Positions 25,538-35,081 of a stretch of DNA of 64,000 nucleotides are shown here, piece by piece (position 1 is the first letter of the stretch; each line of letters starts with the position of its first letter). Source of the DNA: Bacillus thuringiensis (GTDB lineage Bacteria; Bacillota; Bacilli; Bacillales; Bacillaceae_G). The stretch spans positions 3,036,501-3,100,500 of the forward strand of contig NZ_CP012099.1 of assembly GCF_001182785.1 (NCBI RefSeq), read 5' to 3'. The translations under genes were made by a program, and so were the position numbers. The notes under the pieces were generated by a model. The model was not told the origin of the DNA. It was given only the letters and a program-made list of their open reading frames with translations, and did no database searches.

Positions 25538-28500
25538 TCAGATACCAGCCCAAACATCTTTTCCATATCGTCCTTCACTTTGCAAACGATCCAACCAATT
25601 TCTTGCTTCTTGTTCACTGACTTCATGAATTTCTTGATATGCTTGACAAAGGGTATCTTCTACATCCGGAGCCATTTTACTTCCATCACCACATATATAA
25701 AGATGAGCTCCATTATCTAATAATGAAATTAAATTGATTCTATCTTGTTTTATTAAATGCTGTACATATGTTTTTGGATGTCCCTCTAGACGGGAAAAAG
25801 CTGTATGTAAAGAGATTAATCCATCTCTTTCATCATTTTCTAGTTCTGTACGATAGAGATAATCTTTTTCAGGATGACGACAACCAAAATATAGATGCGC
25901 TTGTCCTAATTTAATACCTTTTTGCTTTTGAACACGACGCGCTTGCAAGAACCCACGGAATGGTGCAATGCCAGTACCTGGCCCAACCATGATAATTGGG
26001 GTTTCTGGATTTTCAGGTAATTGAAAGTTTGATTGTGGCGTTCGAATGAAACAAATAATCTCATCTTTATTATTACGCCGAGCTAAGTAATTAGAAGCGA
26101 CTCCTTCATATGTCCCTTCCCCACTCCATGCAGGCGCATTAACAACACCGACCGTAATGCTCAGACGATTCTGTGCAACGAGTGGAGAGCTTGAAATAGA
26201 ATAGTAACGCGGTTTGAGCGCAGGAAGAAGTTCTAAAAAGCGTTCAAATCGGATTTCACAAGCCTCATACTTTTCAAGAAGATCCAACATTGAAATACGT
26301 TTCTTTAATATTTGTTCATGATAAACTCCTTCTTCTAATAATGATTCCAATTCTTTTTTATGAGGAGGGCATGCTGTGAATGTTACCATTTCTCGTATTT
26401 GTGCTCGAGTGGATGCTTCTTGAACTTCGACACTATAACTAAGAAGGTCCAATAAACTAACAGGACTGTCTAAAGGTATGTGATTTATACTTCGTCCACT
26501 TGCACTCAGTATGACTTGATCCTTCCCATTTAATCCAAAGCGTTTTAAAATTCGGTTGATATTTTTCTCGCTATTAATTGGCAGCACTCCAAGATGGTCT
26601 CCTTCTTGATACGTAGCACCTTCTGGCAAGGATACCTCGATATGTCGCGTACTTCTATCACTGCTGGATGATTGGAGTTCACGATTTTCTAGTATAGATG
26701 CATAAACTGCTTCATATGTTCGTGCAAGAGGAGATCCTCCAAGACGACTGACAAACTGTAGACTCAAAGTACTGCGTTCTTTTTCCATATTTTTGTTGAG
26801 TTCCAATCCAAATGCCTTCATCGCATCAAACCACATGCTTTGTTTCCATTGCTCGAGCTGTTCCTCGAAATCACCACTTGCATCCGCTTCTCCGCGTTTA
26901 GAAAATCTTGTTGCTCCTTTTTGAGCCATCTGCTCATCAATGTATCTTGGAATCCGTTGATAGGTACTAGCCCAATTATGATCTCCACAACCAAAAACTG
27001 CGTATTGAACACCTTTTAGCTCATCCGGTTTTAGTTCCTCCAACCACTGCACAAACTGTCCTGCATTACTTGGCGGTTTTCCATTATAAGAAGAAGTTAC
27101 AATAAGAACCGCTCCCTCTTTCGGCAAACTTCCAATTCGATCGTTAAGAGCTACTACTTCCGTTTGAACCCCTTCTAAACTAGCTGTATCCGCTAGTTCT
27201 CTTGCAATACCTTCTGCTACACCTGTATCCGAACCATACAGAACAAGAAGCGAAAGATTATCGGCCCCAATAATAGAAGATGTCTTCTGAACGTGCTGCT
27301 TAATTTCATGGGTTTTCAGCTTTTCCTCTATAGGTGCAAGAACAGTAGGATGGCTAATAGTTTGTTCTCGGGGTACAATCCTAATCTTAAAATCACCGGG
27401 CTTTAGCGTTAATGTTTGTTTTACGTCCAACTGATAGTTTTGATAATCGATTAATTCAAAATGTTGAAGAAGCATTCCCATTACAAGAGTGGCTTCATGA
27501 AGTGCAAACTGCATACCGATACATGCTCTCTGGCCATTTCCAAATGGCTTATAAGCATGATGAGGCACCTTATCCAGCTCTTCAAATCGTTCAGGTTGGA
27601 ATTCTTCCACATTGTCTCCCCATGCATCTTTATCCCTATGTAGCTGTGGAATAAGAACAGAAATACGATCTTCTCCTTTCTTAATTGGGTATTTCTCACC
27701 AATTACTGTATCTTCTTTTGCATAGAGACTGAAGGCTGGAGCAGTAGGCCATAGACGTAGCGATTCATTTAAAATCATCCGTATATACTTAAGTTTCATA
27801 ACTTGTTGGTATGTTGGAGTAGCATCTGTCAAAACACGGTCTACTTCTTCATAGGCTTTTTTCAATTTATCTGGATTCTTTAATAAAAAATAGATTGCAA
27901 AAGATAACAACCCACTTGTTGTCTCATGCCCAGCTATTAAAAAGGTAATAATTTGGAAACGAATATTTTCATCATCTAATTTTTCCCCAGTTTCCGGATC
28001 CTGCACATTTAACATACGGGAAAGTAAATCATTTTCATCTTGATTTCCATTACTTTTACGTTCAGCAATAATATTATCTACTAAAGAAAACATGGATTGA
28101 ATATCATGCTGAAATTGACGTTTCGTTCTCCACATGAGTTTGTCTTCTATATCCAGTCGCTGCAATTGGTGCATAGCCTCATCTAGAGCACGGGTCATGC
28201 TAGTGATAAAAGGATGAGATGTCTCACGATAAAAGCTATTGAATCGGTAATTAAAACCACATAAACCAATTGTATCTAATGTAAGTCGAGTCATATCCTC
28301 CGGAACATCTACGTTTTCATTCGGATTAAGTCTTGCCCATTTCTGAACGAGTTGTACGGCAATATCGACCATCATGGCATGGTAATCTTTCATTGCCCGT
28401 TGGCTGAATGTAGGCATCAAAATATTATGAGCTTTTTTCCAGTTAGGCTCGTGAGTCTCACTTGTAAATAATCCGTCTCCAGCAAAGGCACGAACTTTTG

Positions 28501-28735
28501 CTAAAGCACCCTCTATACTTTTATCGAACCGCGTTTCGTCACAGACTTCTGCTACCAGTTCATGTCCGGAAACGACAATTATGGTATCACTTAAAGTTTG
28601 AATTCGAAAAATGGGACCATACTCTTCCGCCAGCTTAATAAACGATAGAGTCGGTTTATCTTTATCGATTAATGGGAGATTACCCAGCGGTCCATATGTT
28701 TTCGGCTGAGGAATGGCAGATACTTTTTTTTCCAT
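25538..28735 (-). CDS. self-sufficient P450/NADPH reductase (CYP102 type)
   Basis: 1065 residues. The N-terminal P450 domain (1-465) has the I-helix oxygen-binding motif AGHETTS, the K-helix ESLRLWP and the heme-Cys loop [11 protein letters not shown] (Cys near residue 400). A linker joins it to the FMN domain (about 490-635, [11 protein letters not shown]), then FAD/NADPH domains with RYYSISSSP and [13 protein letters not shown], ending DVWAGI. Length and order match B. megaterium P450 BM3 (1048 residues) and the B. cereus member called CYP102A5. It hydroxylates long-chain fatty acids in the cytoplasm with NADPH. A full bcr1 copy lies in its 5' region and no Bm3R1-like repressor gene is adjacent. 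Confidence 0.96.
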   Translation of the reverse strand: MEKKVSAIPQPKTYGPLGNLPLIDKDKPTLSFIKLAEEYGPIFRIQTLSDTIIVVSGHELVAEVCDETRFDKSIEGALAKVRAFAGDGLFTSETHEPNWKKAHNILMPTFSQRAMKDYHAMMVDIAVQLVQKWARLNPNENVDVPEDMTRLTLDTIGLCGFNYRFNSFYRETSHPFITSMTRALDEAMHQLQRLDIEDKLMWRTKRQFQHDIQSMFSLVDNIIAERKSNGNQDENDLLSRMLNVQDPETGEKLDDENIRFQIITFLIAGHETTSGLLSFAIYFLLKNPDKLKKAYEEVDRVLTDATPTYQQVMKLKYIRMILNESLRLWPTAPAFSLYAKEDTVIGEKYPIKKGEDRISVLIPQLHRDKDAWGDNVEEFQPERFEELDKVPHHAYKPFGNGQRACIGMQFALHEATLVMGMLLQHFELIDYQNYQLDVKQTLTLKPGDFKIRIVPREQTISHPTVLAPIEEKLKTHEIKQHVQKTSSIIGADNLSLLVLYGSDTGVAEGIARELADTASLEGVQTEVVALNDRIGSLPKEGAVLIVTSSYNGKPPSNAGQFVQWLEELKPDELKGVQYAVFGCGDHNWASTYQRIPRYIDEQMAQKGATRFSKRGEADASGDFEEQLEQWKQSMWFDAMKAFGLELNKNMEKERSTLSLQFVSRLGGSPLARTYEAVYASILENRELQSSSSDRSTRHIEVSLPEGATYQEGDHLGVLPINSEKNINRILKRFGLNGKDQVILSASGRSINHIPLDSPVSLLDLLSYSVEVQEASTRAQIREMVTFTACPPHKKELESLLEEGVYHEQILKKRISMLDLLEKYEACEIRFERFLELLPALKPRYYSISSSPLVAQNRLSITVGVVNAPAWSGEGTYEGVASNYLARRNNKDEIICFIRTPQSNFQLPENPETPIIMVGPGTGIAPFRGFLQARRVQKQKGIKLGQAHLYFGCRHPEKDYLYRTELENDERDGLISLHTAFSRLEGHPKTYVQHLIKQDRINLISLLDNGAHLYICGDGSKMAPDVEDTLCQAYQEIHEVSEQEARNWLDRLQSEGRYGKDVWAGI

Positions 28736-28763
28736 TTAAAACACCCTTTCAAAAAAGCATGAA

Positions 28764-28923
28764 ATAAAGTGAAACTTTAATCAGTGGGGGTTTTGTTCAT
28801 CCCCCACTGATTATTAGCCCTCACCAATCGGGCTTTTACGGGCAGTTGGTCCCCCACCTAACTTCTTTGCTTCCGCTGAATTTTGAGGTGGGGGTCTTAC
28901 TGCCCGGCAAATAGCGGGATAAA
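28764..28923. repeat. bcr1 repeat, full length
   Basis: 160 bp between ATAAA ends with both hairpins intact (CAGTGGGGG / CCCCCACTG and CCCCCACCT / AGGTGGGGG). It differs from the 1997 copy by about ten substitutions and a small insertion near the right end (CCCGGCAAATAGCGGG). It ends 28 bases before the CYP102 start codon, so it either lies in the transcript leader or separates the gene from its promoter. Confidence 0.85.
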
Positions 28924-29329
28924 ATATCCCATTTAATAAAGAGGAAATAGCAACTAATCTCCTGGGATACAGATATGTAATTGATTACCTTATTTTATCT
29001 TTTCCCTAACTATTCATGATTATGATATTGCGTATAAGCTTGGCAATTAGATTTATAACTTGTAGAAAAATACTAAATTAAAATGCAGCGAATTAATATA
29101 ATTGGAGCCTTTTAATGTTGGTGTTAAAAGATAATCTAAAATTGTAATGTTTATGAGAAATTGCAAACGGATCTCATCTCTTGTATTTGTTTATAAAAAC
29201 GATTATTTTGATTCATTTTCTTCTAAAACACCCCAAAATAGAAAAGTTGACGAGCTTAAGATTGTAGTATTCGAAAAATCAGTAGTTTAGTCAAACCAAT
29301 ACGATAAGCAAGTATACCTTGTTATTAAT
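28924..29329. other. gene-free stretch upstream of P450
   Basis: About 400 AT-rich bases without a supported gene. TATCCCA (28926) and TGGGATA (28964) form a loose inverted repeat. The P450 promoter should lie here if bcr1 is part of the leader. Confidence 0.35.
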
Positions 29330-29365
29330 GAAAGAGGACCTGATATGAACATCAGGTCCTCTTTC
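29330..29365 (-). terminator. terminator behind HU gene tail
   Basis: GAAAGAGGACCTGAT / ATCAGGTCCTCTTTC, perfect 15-bp stem with a 6-base loop, 9 bases after the HU fragment's stop codon. Confidence 0.85.
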
Positions 29366-29374
29366 ACTATATAA

Positions 29375-29431
29375 TTATTTCCCTGCTTCTTTTAGTTCTT
29401 TTCCAGCTTTAAATACCGGCGCCTTAGCAAT
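29375..29431 (-). pseudogene. C-terminal remnant of an HU-type DNA-binding protein
   Basis: The minus strand reads IAKAPVFKAGKELKEAGK then stop. This matches the end of bacterial HU proteins (pattern IPASKVPxFKxGKxLKxAV). Only 18 codons remain, directly followed by an intact terminator. It lies between the drug exporter stop and the terminator, so a rearrangement has joined the exporter to an old hup gene end. Not expected to be translated. Confidence 0.7.
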
Positions 29432-29474
29432 TAAAAAAACTTGTAGGAATCATTATCAAGCGTTTTATTTTTCT

Positions 29475-30953
29475 CTACCGATTTAGCTTCTCGACAGCTT
29501 CCACACTTATATCTACACGTTTAACGAAAAAAACTAATAGTAGCGCAACAACATTCATGCCAAGCGCTACATAAAATGAATATTGAATTCCAGATAATAA
29601 AGCCTTCTGAGTTACTATTGCCTTCGTAGTTTCTGTGAAGGTTGTTGGATCTATATCAGACAATAAACTTTCCGCTTTTGTTTTTGTTACAGAATTCATA
29701 ATCGTAACAAGAATAGCAGTACCAATCGAACCGGACACTTGTTGAGCTGTATTATTAACAGCTGTACCGTGCGGATTTAAGCGAGTTGGCAATTGATTAA
29801 GACCATTTGTCATAAGTGGCATCATCACCATCGCCATTCCAAACATCCGCAGTGTGTAAATAAGAATAATATGTGTGTGACTAGAGTCAATTTGCAGGTT
29901 TGCCAACATATAAGTTGAAACAGCTGTAATGGAAAGCCCTACTATGCCAAGAATCCGCGGGCCATACTTATCAAATAGTTTACCTGTAATTGGTGACATA
30001 ATCCCCATTATAACCGCACCTGGAAGCATCATCAGCCCAGAGCTTAGCGGCGAAATACCACGGACGTTTTGTACATAAGCTGGTGTTAAAATCATACCCG
30101 AAAACATGGCCACCGCGTTGACGATTGCAATTACAGACGCAAGTGCAAACATTGGGTACTTATAAACACGTAAATCCAATAACGGCTCATCCATTTTTAA
30201 TTGACGGATAATGAAAGCAATTAGGGAAATAGCGCCTATGATTAAGGTTGTTAAGACAACTTTATTTGTCCAACCATCGGAGCTTGCAGAACTGAATCCA
30301 TATAACAAACCGCCAAAACCGACAGAAGATAATAGTAATGAGAGATAATCAAGTTTTGCATTTTTGTTTTGTTTCATGACATTCTCAGATTTCCAAATTC
30401 CTAACAGTAAGCTAATGATTGCTAACGGTAAAATCATTTCAAAAAGCAAACGCCAGTCATAATACTCTACAATATAACCTGATAGTGTCGGTCCAATTGC
30501 TGGAGCTGTAATCATAACTAGTCCAAAAATCCCCATTGCTGTTCCCCTTTTTTCTCTTGGAAAGCTTACTAGCATAATATTCATTAACAAAGGCCCCATA
30601 ACTGAAGAGCCTGCCGCTTGAACCATCCGGCCAGTAAGTAATAAACCAAAGTTCGGCGCTACAGCCGCTAAGGCCGTACCAAAAATAAAAATCACCATAG
30701 ATGTAATAAATAAACTCCTATTTGAGAAACGCGTTATTAAAAATGCTGATGCCGGAATTAATATACCACTTACAAGCATATACCCTGTAGAAAGCCATTG
30801 GATCGTTGAATAATCTTTAATGTCTAAACCTTTCATTATTGATGGCAAGGCTACATTTAAAAGCGAGTTATTTAAAAATGAAACAAATGCCCCAACAAAA
30901 AGGATTACAAGCATTAAATATGGTGGTTTTCTTTTATGTAATGTTTCACTCAT
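29475..30953 (-). CDS. DHA2-family MFS drug exporter (EmrB/QacA type)
   Basis: 492 residues with about 14 membrane helices. Motifs: NNSLLNVALPSI in helix 1, motif A-like LITRFSNRSLF, and motif C-like GLVMITAPAIGPTLSGYI, which marks antiporters. Length fits the 14-helix H+-coupled multidrug exporters such as LmrB/EmrB. ATG 30953 has GAAGGGG upstream. No regulator is adjacent, and its own terminator is not evident: read-through would run into the HU terminator at 29330. Confidence 0.87.
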   Translation of the reverse strand: MSETLHKRKPPYLMLVILFVGAFVSFLNNSLLNVALPSIMKGLDIKDYSTIQWLSTGYMLVSGILIPASAFLITRFSNRSLFITSMVIFIFGTALAAVAPNFGLLLTGRMVQAAGSSVMGPLLMNIMLVSFPREKRGTAMGIFGLVMITAPAIGPTLSGYIVEYYDWRLLFEMILPLAIISLLLGIWKSENVMKQNKNAKLDYLSLLLSSVGFGGLLYGFSSASSDGWTNKVVLTTLIIGAISLIAFIIRQLKMDEPLLDLRVYKYPMFALASVIAIVNAVAMFSGMILTPAYVQNVRGISPLSSGLMMLPGAVIMGIMSPITGKLFDKYGPRILGIVGLSITAVSTYMLANLQIDSSHTHIILIYTLRMFGMAMVMMPLMTNGLNQLPTRLNPHGTAVNNTAQQVSGSIGTAILVTIMNSVTKTKAESLLSDIDPTTFTETTKAIVTQKALLSGIQYSFYVALGMNVVALLLVFFVKRVDISVEAVEKLNR

Positions 30954-31204
30954 ATATTTAATTGCCCCTTCATTATAAATTTCATTGATTCGTTTAAATC
31001 ATTTGCATATTTGCACAAGAAAACATTATCCTTGCAGTATTTTGCCAAACTCTTCGAATGGATATTCTCTTTTTAACAATTCCACTTGCCCAACATAACA
31101 TTTTAAAATCTTTTTGTTGATTAAACCTTTATAAAAACGTTTGTTAACGGAAATTAAATTAGGCTGAAATACACAAAAGAAGCAACTGAAAATCCCCTCC
31201 TAAA

Positions 31205-31244
31205 ATAAAATGAAACTTTAAATCAGTGGGACTTTTACAGGCAG
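31205..31244. repeat. eroded bcr1 fragment
   Basis: ATAAAATGAAACTTTAAATC and the following AGTGGGACTTTTACAGGCAG match two bcr1 blocks, with the hairpin arm between them and the whole right half missing. It lies 137 bases before the repeat-protein gene. Confidence 0.55.
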
Positions 31245-31380
31245 CGAGAAAAATCAACCAGACCACGCACCCATTCCTTTAAATACGGGCTTGTAGATCT
31301 AGTTATGTAACCATCCATAAAAAGGAATATTACATAGGCTAAGTCTAACATTACATTTTTAAAGTGAGGGGAATAAGCGT

Positions 31381-31974
31381 ATGCACCAATATTGGTATTT
31401 GAATTCAAAAGGAAACGGGGAACAATATTCTAACCAAATTTCATTATATTCACAGCCCAAAATAACTAAATATGAGGTAATGAATGATTTGAAGATTCCT
31501 GAGAATTGGAGTTGTCGAGTCTATCCAGTTAGTTGGGATTCATCAGCCAATTATACGGGGTTCAGTCCCCATCCCCCTCCCTTCTCTTGGGGGCAGCCAA
31601 TCAATTATGCAGGGATAATGCCCCAAGGACATTCTGCTAATTGGGCTCCATTACCAGGCCATGCAGGTTTCAATTTTCAAAAACCTCCCTCCCCCTGGAT
31701 CCAACCTTTCAATCATACAGGGATGTTCGCACAAGGGAATCTTGCCGCTTTACTATCGCCGCCAGCCAATCCTTTTAATTTTAGTACCAATAAATGGGGT
31801 GTTTTTGGAAACCCTCCAGGATGGGGTGGACAGGTAAGTCCCATAGGATGGGGAAATAACGGAGGTAACGGTCAGCTAGGAATGCTTGGAAACTTACTTA
31901 CAGCAGGAAAAGGCACCATGAGTGGGATAGGAATGATTAGTAGTCTAATCGGGATGGGGAAATTCTTCTTTTAG
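31381..31974 (+). CDS. Trp/Pro/Gly-rich protein with 18-residue repeats
   Basis: 197 residues, no signal peptide. Residues 52-120 contain four tandem units of exactly 18 residues, each starting with Trp (52, 70, 88, 106) and carrying [N/G][Y/H][T/A]G at positions 6-9: NYTG, NYAG, GHAG, NHTG. A Gly/Trp-rich stretch (139-166) and a hydrophobic Gly tail (167-197, LLTAGKGTMSGIGMISSLIG) follow. The tail resembles the end of spore-coat proteins of the YppG/YqfQ kind, so a spore-surface role is possible; that is inference. GAGGGG ribosome site, own terminator. No known family recognised. Confidence 0.7.
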   Translation: MHQYWYLNSKGNGEQYSNQISLYSQPKITKYEVMNDLKIPENWSCRVYPVSWDSSANYTGFSPHPPPFSWGQPINYAGIMPQGHSANWAPLPGHAGFNFQKPPSPWIQPFNHTGMFAQGNLAALLSPPANPFNFSTNKWGVFGNPPGWGGQVSPIGWGNNGGNGQLGMLGNLLTAGKGTMSGIGMISSLIGMGKFFF

Positions 31975-32191
31975 TTAATTAAAGTGATAGAATTGGTCCG
32001 TAGCCCAGACATTCCAACAAAACATTTCATTTTCCATTGATTTAATCTTTTCAAATATGCACTCCTCAATATATTTATTGTGTGCTTCCAGTACTCCATC
32101 CAAGTTCGTCTCCTTGTCTTTCAATTTATAAAAAAATCTGTTGCAACTCTTTAGACAACAATTCCAGTTCATCCAAAATCGATAAGTTCAT
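31975..32191 (-). pseudogene. small helical ORF broken at a 7-T tract
   Basis: Two frames join across 32130-32136 (seven A on the plus strand). From ATG 32191 one reads MNLSILDELELLSKELQQIF and then stops; the next frame continues FYKLKDKETNLDGVLEAHN and so on to 31975. Removing one T fuses them into a single 71-residue, highly charged helical protein. The start lies inside the terminator hairpin and lacks a ribosome site. It is either a decayed gene, a sequencing error or a slippage product. No family recognised. Confidence 0.35.
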
Positions 32192-32244
32192 AACAAAAAC
32201 GCTATCCTTTCCTATGATTCTAGGGAAAGAATAGCGTTTTTGTT
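32192..32244 (+). terminator. terminator of the 18-residue-repeat gene
   Basis: AACAAAAACGCTAT pairs with ATAGCGTTTTTGTT, extended by CTTTCC / GGGAAAG inside. Bidirectional flanks. Confidence 0.8.
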
Positions 32245-32354
32245 ACGTAACGATTAAGTTGTTTCATTCTTATTTATTCAATAATTGAATTGTCACTTCA
32301 CTGTATTTTTAGCCTGATAGCGATATTATCATGCCCCGTAAAATGCCATTACTT

Positions 32355-34145
32355 TCACTTATGCTTTGCTAAAAATTCTGTTATGCGACGATATACATAT
32401 ATTTCATTTTCTTTTTTTGAAAATCCATGCCCTTCATCGTCTAATACTAGGTATTCTACATCTACTCCTTGTTCTTGCAACGCTTGAAAAATTTGATCCG
32501 ATTCTTCCTTTACAACTCGTGGATCATTTGCCCCTTGGATGATAAGAAGTGGTTTATTCATTTGATTTAAGTAAGTAATTGGTGAATCTTGTATAAGCTT
32601 ATCTTTATCATTATTAATATCACCTATTAAATTAACTGCGAGCGGTTTCCAATTTTCAGGCATAGATTCGATAAAACTAAATAAATTGCTAGGTCCAAAA
32701 ATGTCAATGGCTGCACGGAAATACTCTGAATGACGCCCGTGAAGCAATAAGGTCATATATCCTCCATAACTACCACCCATAACAAATAATTTATCAGGAG
32801 TTGATATACCCTGTTCAAATAGCCATTCGATCCCTGCTACACAATCTAAACGCGGTGCTTCTCCCCAATCACCTTCAATCATTTTTGTAAACGTTGAACC
32901 ATATCTTGTACTACCTCTAAAGTTTGGTGCAAAAATATTATATCCCTGCCTTAATAAATATTGAAATAATGCTCTGAAATCTTTCGTCTCAGCACTTTGT
33001 GGACCACCATGAGGCCAAAATATTGTATATCCGTTTTGTACTTCTCCTTTCGCCCGGAATAATAATGCTTCTATGTTTAACCCATCAAAAGAGGCATATG
33101 TTATAACATCCGGTTCAACAAAAGAAGATTCAGATAGACCAATAACATAGTTTTTTGTTAATGCTGCCCATTCTGCATCTCTATTTTTCTTGTAATAGAT
33201 GTTTGCTGTTTTCGTCGCGCTTTCACCTAGTAAATATAAATTTTCCGATTTTGTAATTTCAATTTGACTTATCGTATCTACCGGAGAATTCAATAGAATT
33301 AACTCTTTTTTATCCCATACAAATTTATATAACCTATCTGTAACACCTTTCGACGAAACAATGTAGCCATTTTTTGTTTCAGCATGCCATTTTATATCAG
33401 ATATATCTTCCTTCTCTATTTTACAAATTGGTTTGAATTCCTGTTTATTTAAATCAAAAGAAGCTACATAGGAAAACTCTTCTTCATAATTTGTAACAAA
33501 AATCACTGTATTTTCATCAATATAACAAATGGACCCTACAGTATGTTCTTTCTCACTGGAAGGTACTAAACAAATAAGTTCTTCTCCCTTTTTTACATAT
33601 CCTACATTATATGTATTACTATATGACTTTAAAACAATGTAACTTGATTCATTCGGACTTACTGCCTCTACATATGTAGGTGTCTCCACACCAGTTAACA
33701 ACAGCGTATCTTCTTTTGTGCGTATATTATAACAACGAGAGTTTAAGAACATTGGGTTATCTTTACTTGTGACATAGTATAATCGTTCCCCATCCTCTGT
33801 TAAATGCACAAAGTAATCCTTTTCTGTATCTCCTGCTGGAATCAATTCAAGCAATCCACCACCCTCTGGTTTTAATGCATAAATATGATAATTTTCATCC
33901 CCATCTTTATCAAATCCAGCTAAAATAAATCGATTTAAAGAATCCATTTTAATAAAATTGCTTGATTGATTACAATATGTTAATGGATAAGGGGATAAAT
34001 TGGGTAAATCCATCGCCCATAAATTAGAATGACCATTTAAGTTTGTACTAAAAATTACTCTTCCTTCATCTTCACTAACTGTAAACCTACCAATACTATA
34101 GGATCTAAAAAATTGTTCAGCATCTTCCATAGGAAATTGAATCAT
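32355..34145 (-). CDS. S9-family prolyl-oligopeptidase-like peptidase
   Basis: 596 residues. The N-terminal part (about 1-345) is a beta-propeller with WD-like strands (VIFSTNLNGHSNLWAMD). The C-terminal alpha/beta-hydrolase has nucleophile motif GGSYGGYM, Asp in IQGANDPRV and His in DDEGHGFSKKEN. This is the acylaminoacyl-peptidase/dipeptidyl-peptidase arrangement. No signal peptide, so cytosolic. GTGGAGGA precedes ATG 34145. Substrate not predictable. Confidence 0.9.
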   Translation of the reverse strand: MIQFPMEDAEQFFRSYSIGRFTVSEDEGRVIFSTNLNGHSNLWAMDLPNLSPYPLTYCNQSSNFIKMDSLNRFILAGFDKDGDENYHIYALKPEGGGLLELIPAGDTEKDYFVHLTEDGERLYYVTSKDNPMFLNSRCYNIRTKEDTLLLTGVETPTYVEAVSPNESSYIVLKSYSNTYNVGYVKKGEELICLVPSSEKEHTVGSICYIDENTVIFVTNYEEEFSYVASFDLNKQEFKPICKIEKEDISDIKWHAETKNGYIVSSKGVTDRLYKFVWDKKELILLNSPVDTISQIEITKSENLYLLGESATKTANIYYKKNRDAEWAALTKNYVIGLSESSFVEPDVITYASFDGLNIEALLFRAKGEVQNGYTIFWPHGGPQSAETKDFRALFQYLLRQGYNIFAPNFRGSTRYGSTFTKMIEGDWGEAPRLDCVAGIEWLFEQGISTPDKLFVMGGSYGGYMTLLLHGRHSEYFRAAIDIFGPSNLFSFIESMPENWKPLAVNLIGDINNDKDKLIQDSPITYLNQMNKPLLIIQGANDPRVVKEESDQIFQALQEQGVDVEYLVLDDEGHGFSKKENEIYVYRRITEFLAKHK

Positions 34146-34435
34146 CTTTCTTCCTCCACTCTAACTTATATCTAAAAATTCAGAACATCTTATATATAAA
34201 GGTTCTACATTTTCCTATTTATCCCTTTTTTATTTTATTTAGATTTACTTCTACCCTCTACTTCTTCTTATTAACATTACATAACGATGCGGAGAGTTTT
34301 TTAAACAACTCTTCTTTTAGCCGTAAATATATTCTTTACTATTTCACGATTACTTCTCATTCGATATTTCTCACTAATTATCCCTCAAAGCGAAAAATAA
34401 GCGGGGAATTAGAGAGCAAAATCTACCATATACTT
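34146..34435. other. non-coding interval
   Basis: About 290 AT-rich bases between the S9 peptidase start and the lipoprotein stop. No gene or clear hairpin seen; the peptidase promoter should lie here. Confidence 0.4.
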
Positions 34436-34858
34436 TTATTCAGCTAACTTCTCACCAGTAACAATCTTCATAAAAGCAGCTGCGTCTTTCTCTTCTAATT
34501 GAGCGTACTGATTATCCCTCGCCATTATTTCTACTTTATCCTTATTAGAATTAATCCACATTTGATATAACACAGCTTTCGCCTCTATTTTCGGATTTTT
34601 AAACTGAAAAACAAACTGATAATCAGCTGAACGAGACATTTCCACCTTTTTATTTTCAAAGTTAGTATCATTTAATATTTTCTTTACTTGCAATACTTTA
34701 TTCTTGTCTGTAACTACCTTCAAATCCTCATAATGATTATCACCAGCATGTTTTTGTACTTCGATTGTTTGATTATGATTTCCTATATTATTTGAACAGC
34801 TGGTTACTACAAATAAACAAATCACGCTGAAGACTAAATACATACTTCTCATTTGCAT
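34436..34858 (-). CDS. YhfM-like lipoprotein
   Basis: 140 residues. Signal peptide ends FVVTSC, so Cys21 is probably lipidated. The mature part (KVLQVKKILNDTNFENKKVEMS ... YQFVFQF ... MWINSNKDKVEIMARDNQYAQLEEKDAAAFMKIV) resembles B. subtilis YhfM, an uncharacterised extracytoplasmic protein. GCGGAGAG precedes the ATG. A 33-residue membrane protein gene lies 48 bases upstream in the same direction and probably shares its promoter. Confidence 0.7.
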   Translation of the reverse strand: MQMRSMYLVFSVICLFVVTSCSNNIGNHNQTIEVQKHAGDNHYEDLKVVTDKNKVLQVKKILNDTNFENKKVEMSRSADYQFVFQFKNPKIEAKAVLYQMWINSNKDKVEIMARDNQYAQLEEKDAAAFMKIVTGEKLAE

Positions 34859-34906
34859 AGCGCTCTCCGCCTTTAGTGTATATAATAGTTCACTTCCATT
34901 ACGCTT

Positions 34907-35008
34907 TTAAAATGTAAAGTAAGAATACACCCCATAAACTACAAATAAGATTAATAGAATAGAAATGCCGAGTACCGTATATATGATCCATTTTAAATTT
35001 GAGTTCAT
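34907..35008 (-). CDS. 33-residue single-pass membrane peptide
   Basis: ATG 35008 is preceded by GTAGGAGGAGGATTAT, an excellent ribosome site. The frame reads MNSNLKWIIYTVLGISILLI and on through LFVVYGVYSYFTF to a stop. Almost the whole peptide is one membrane helix. It is the first gene before the YhfM-like lipoprotein. Short hydrophobic peptides like this often regulate membrane partners; its role is unknown. Confidence 0.65.
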   Translation of the reverse strand: MNSNLKWIIYTVLGISILLILFVVYGVYSYFTF

Positions 35009-35048
35009 ATAATCCTCCTCCTACTTCCCAACAATTCCAGTATATAAC

Positions 35049-35077
35049 AAAAAAGCATTGGTTACCCAATGCTTTTT
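35049..35077 (-). terminator. terminator of dcyD
   Basis: AAAAAAGCATTGG / CCAATGCTTTTT with a 5-base loop, just after the dcyD stop. Confidence 0.85.
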
Positions 35078-35081
35078 ACAC

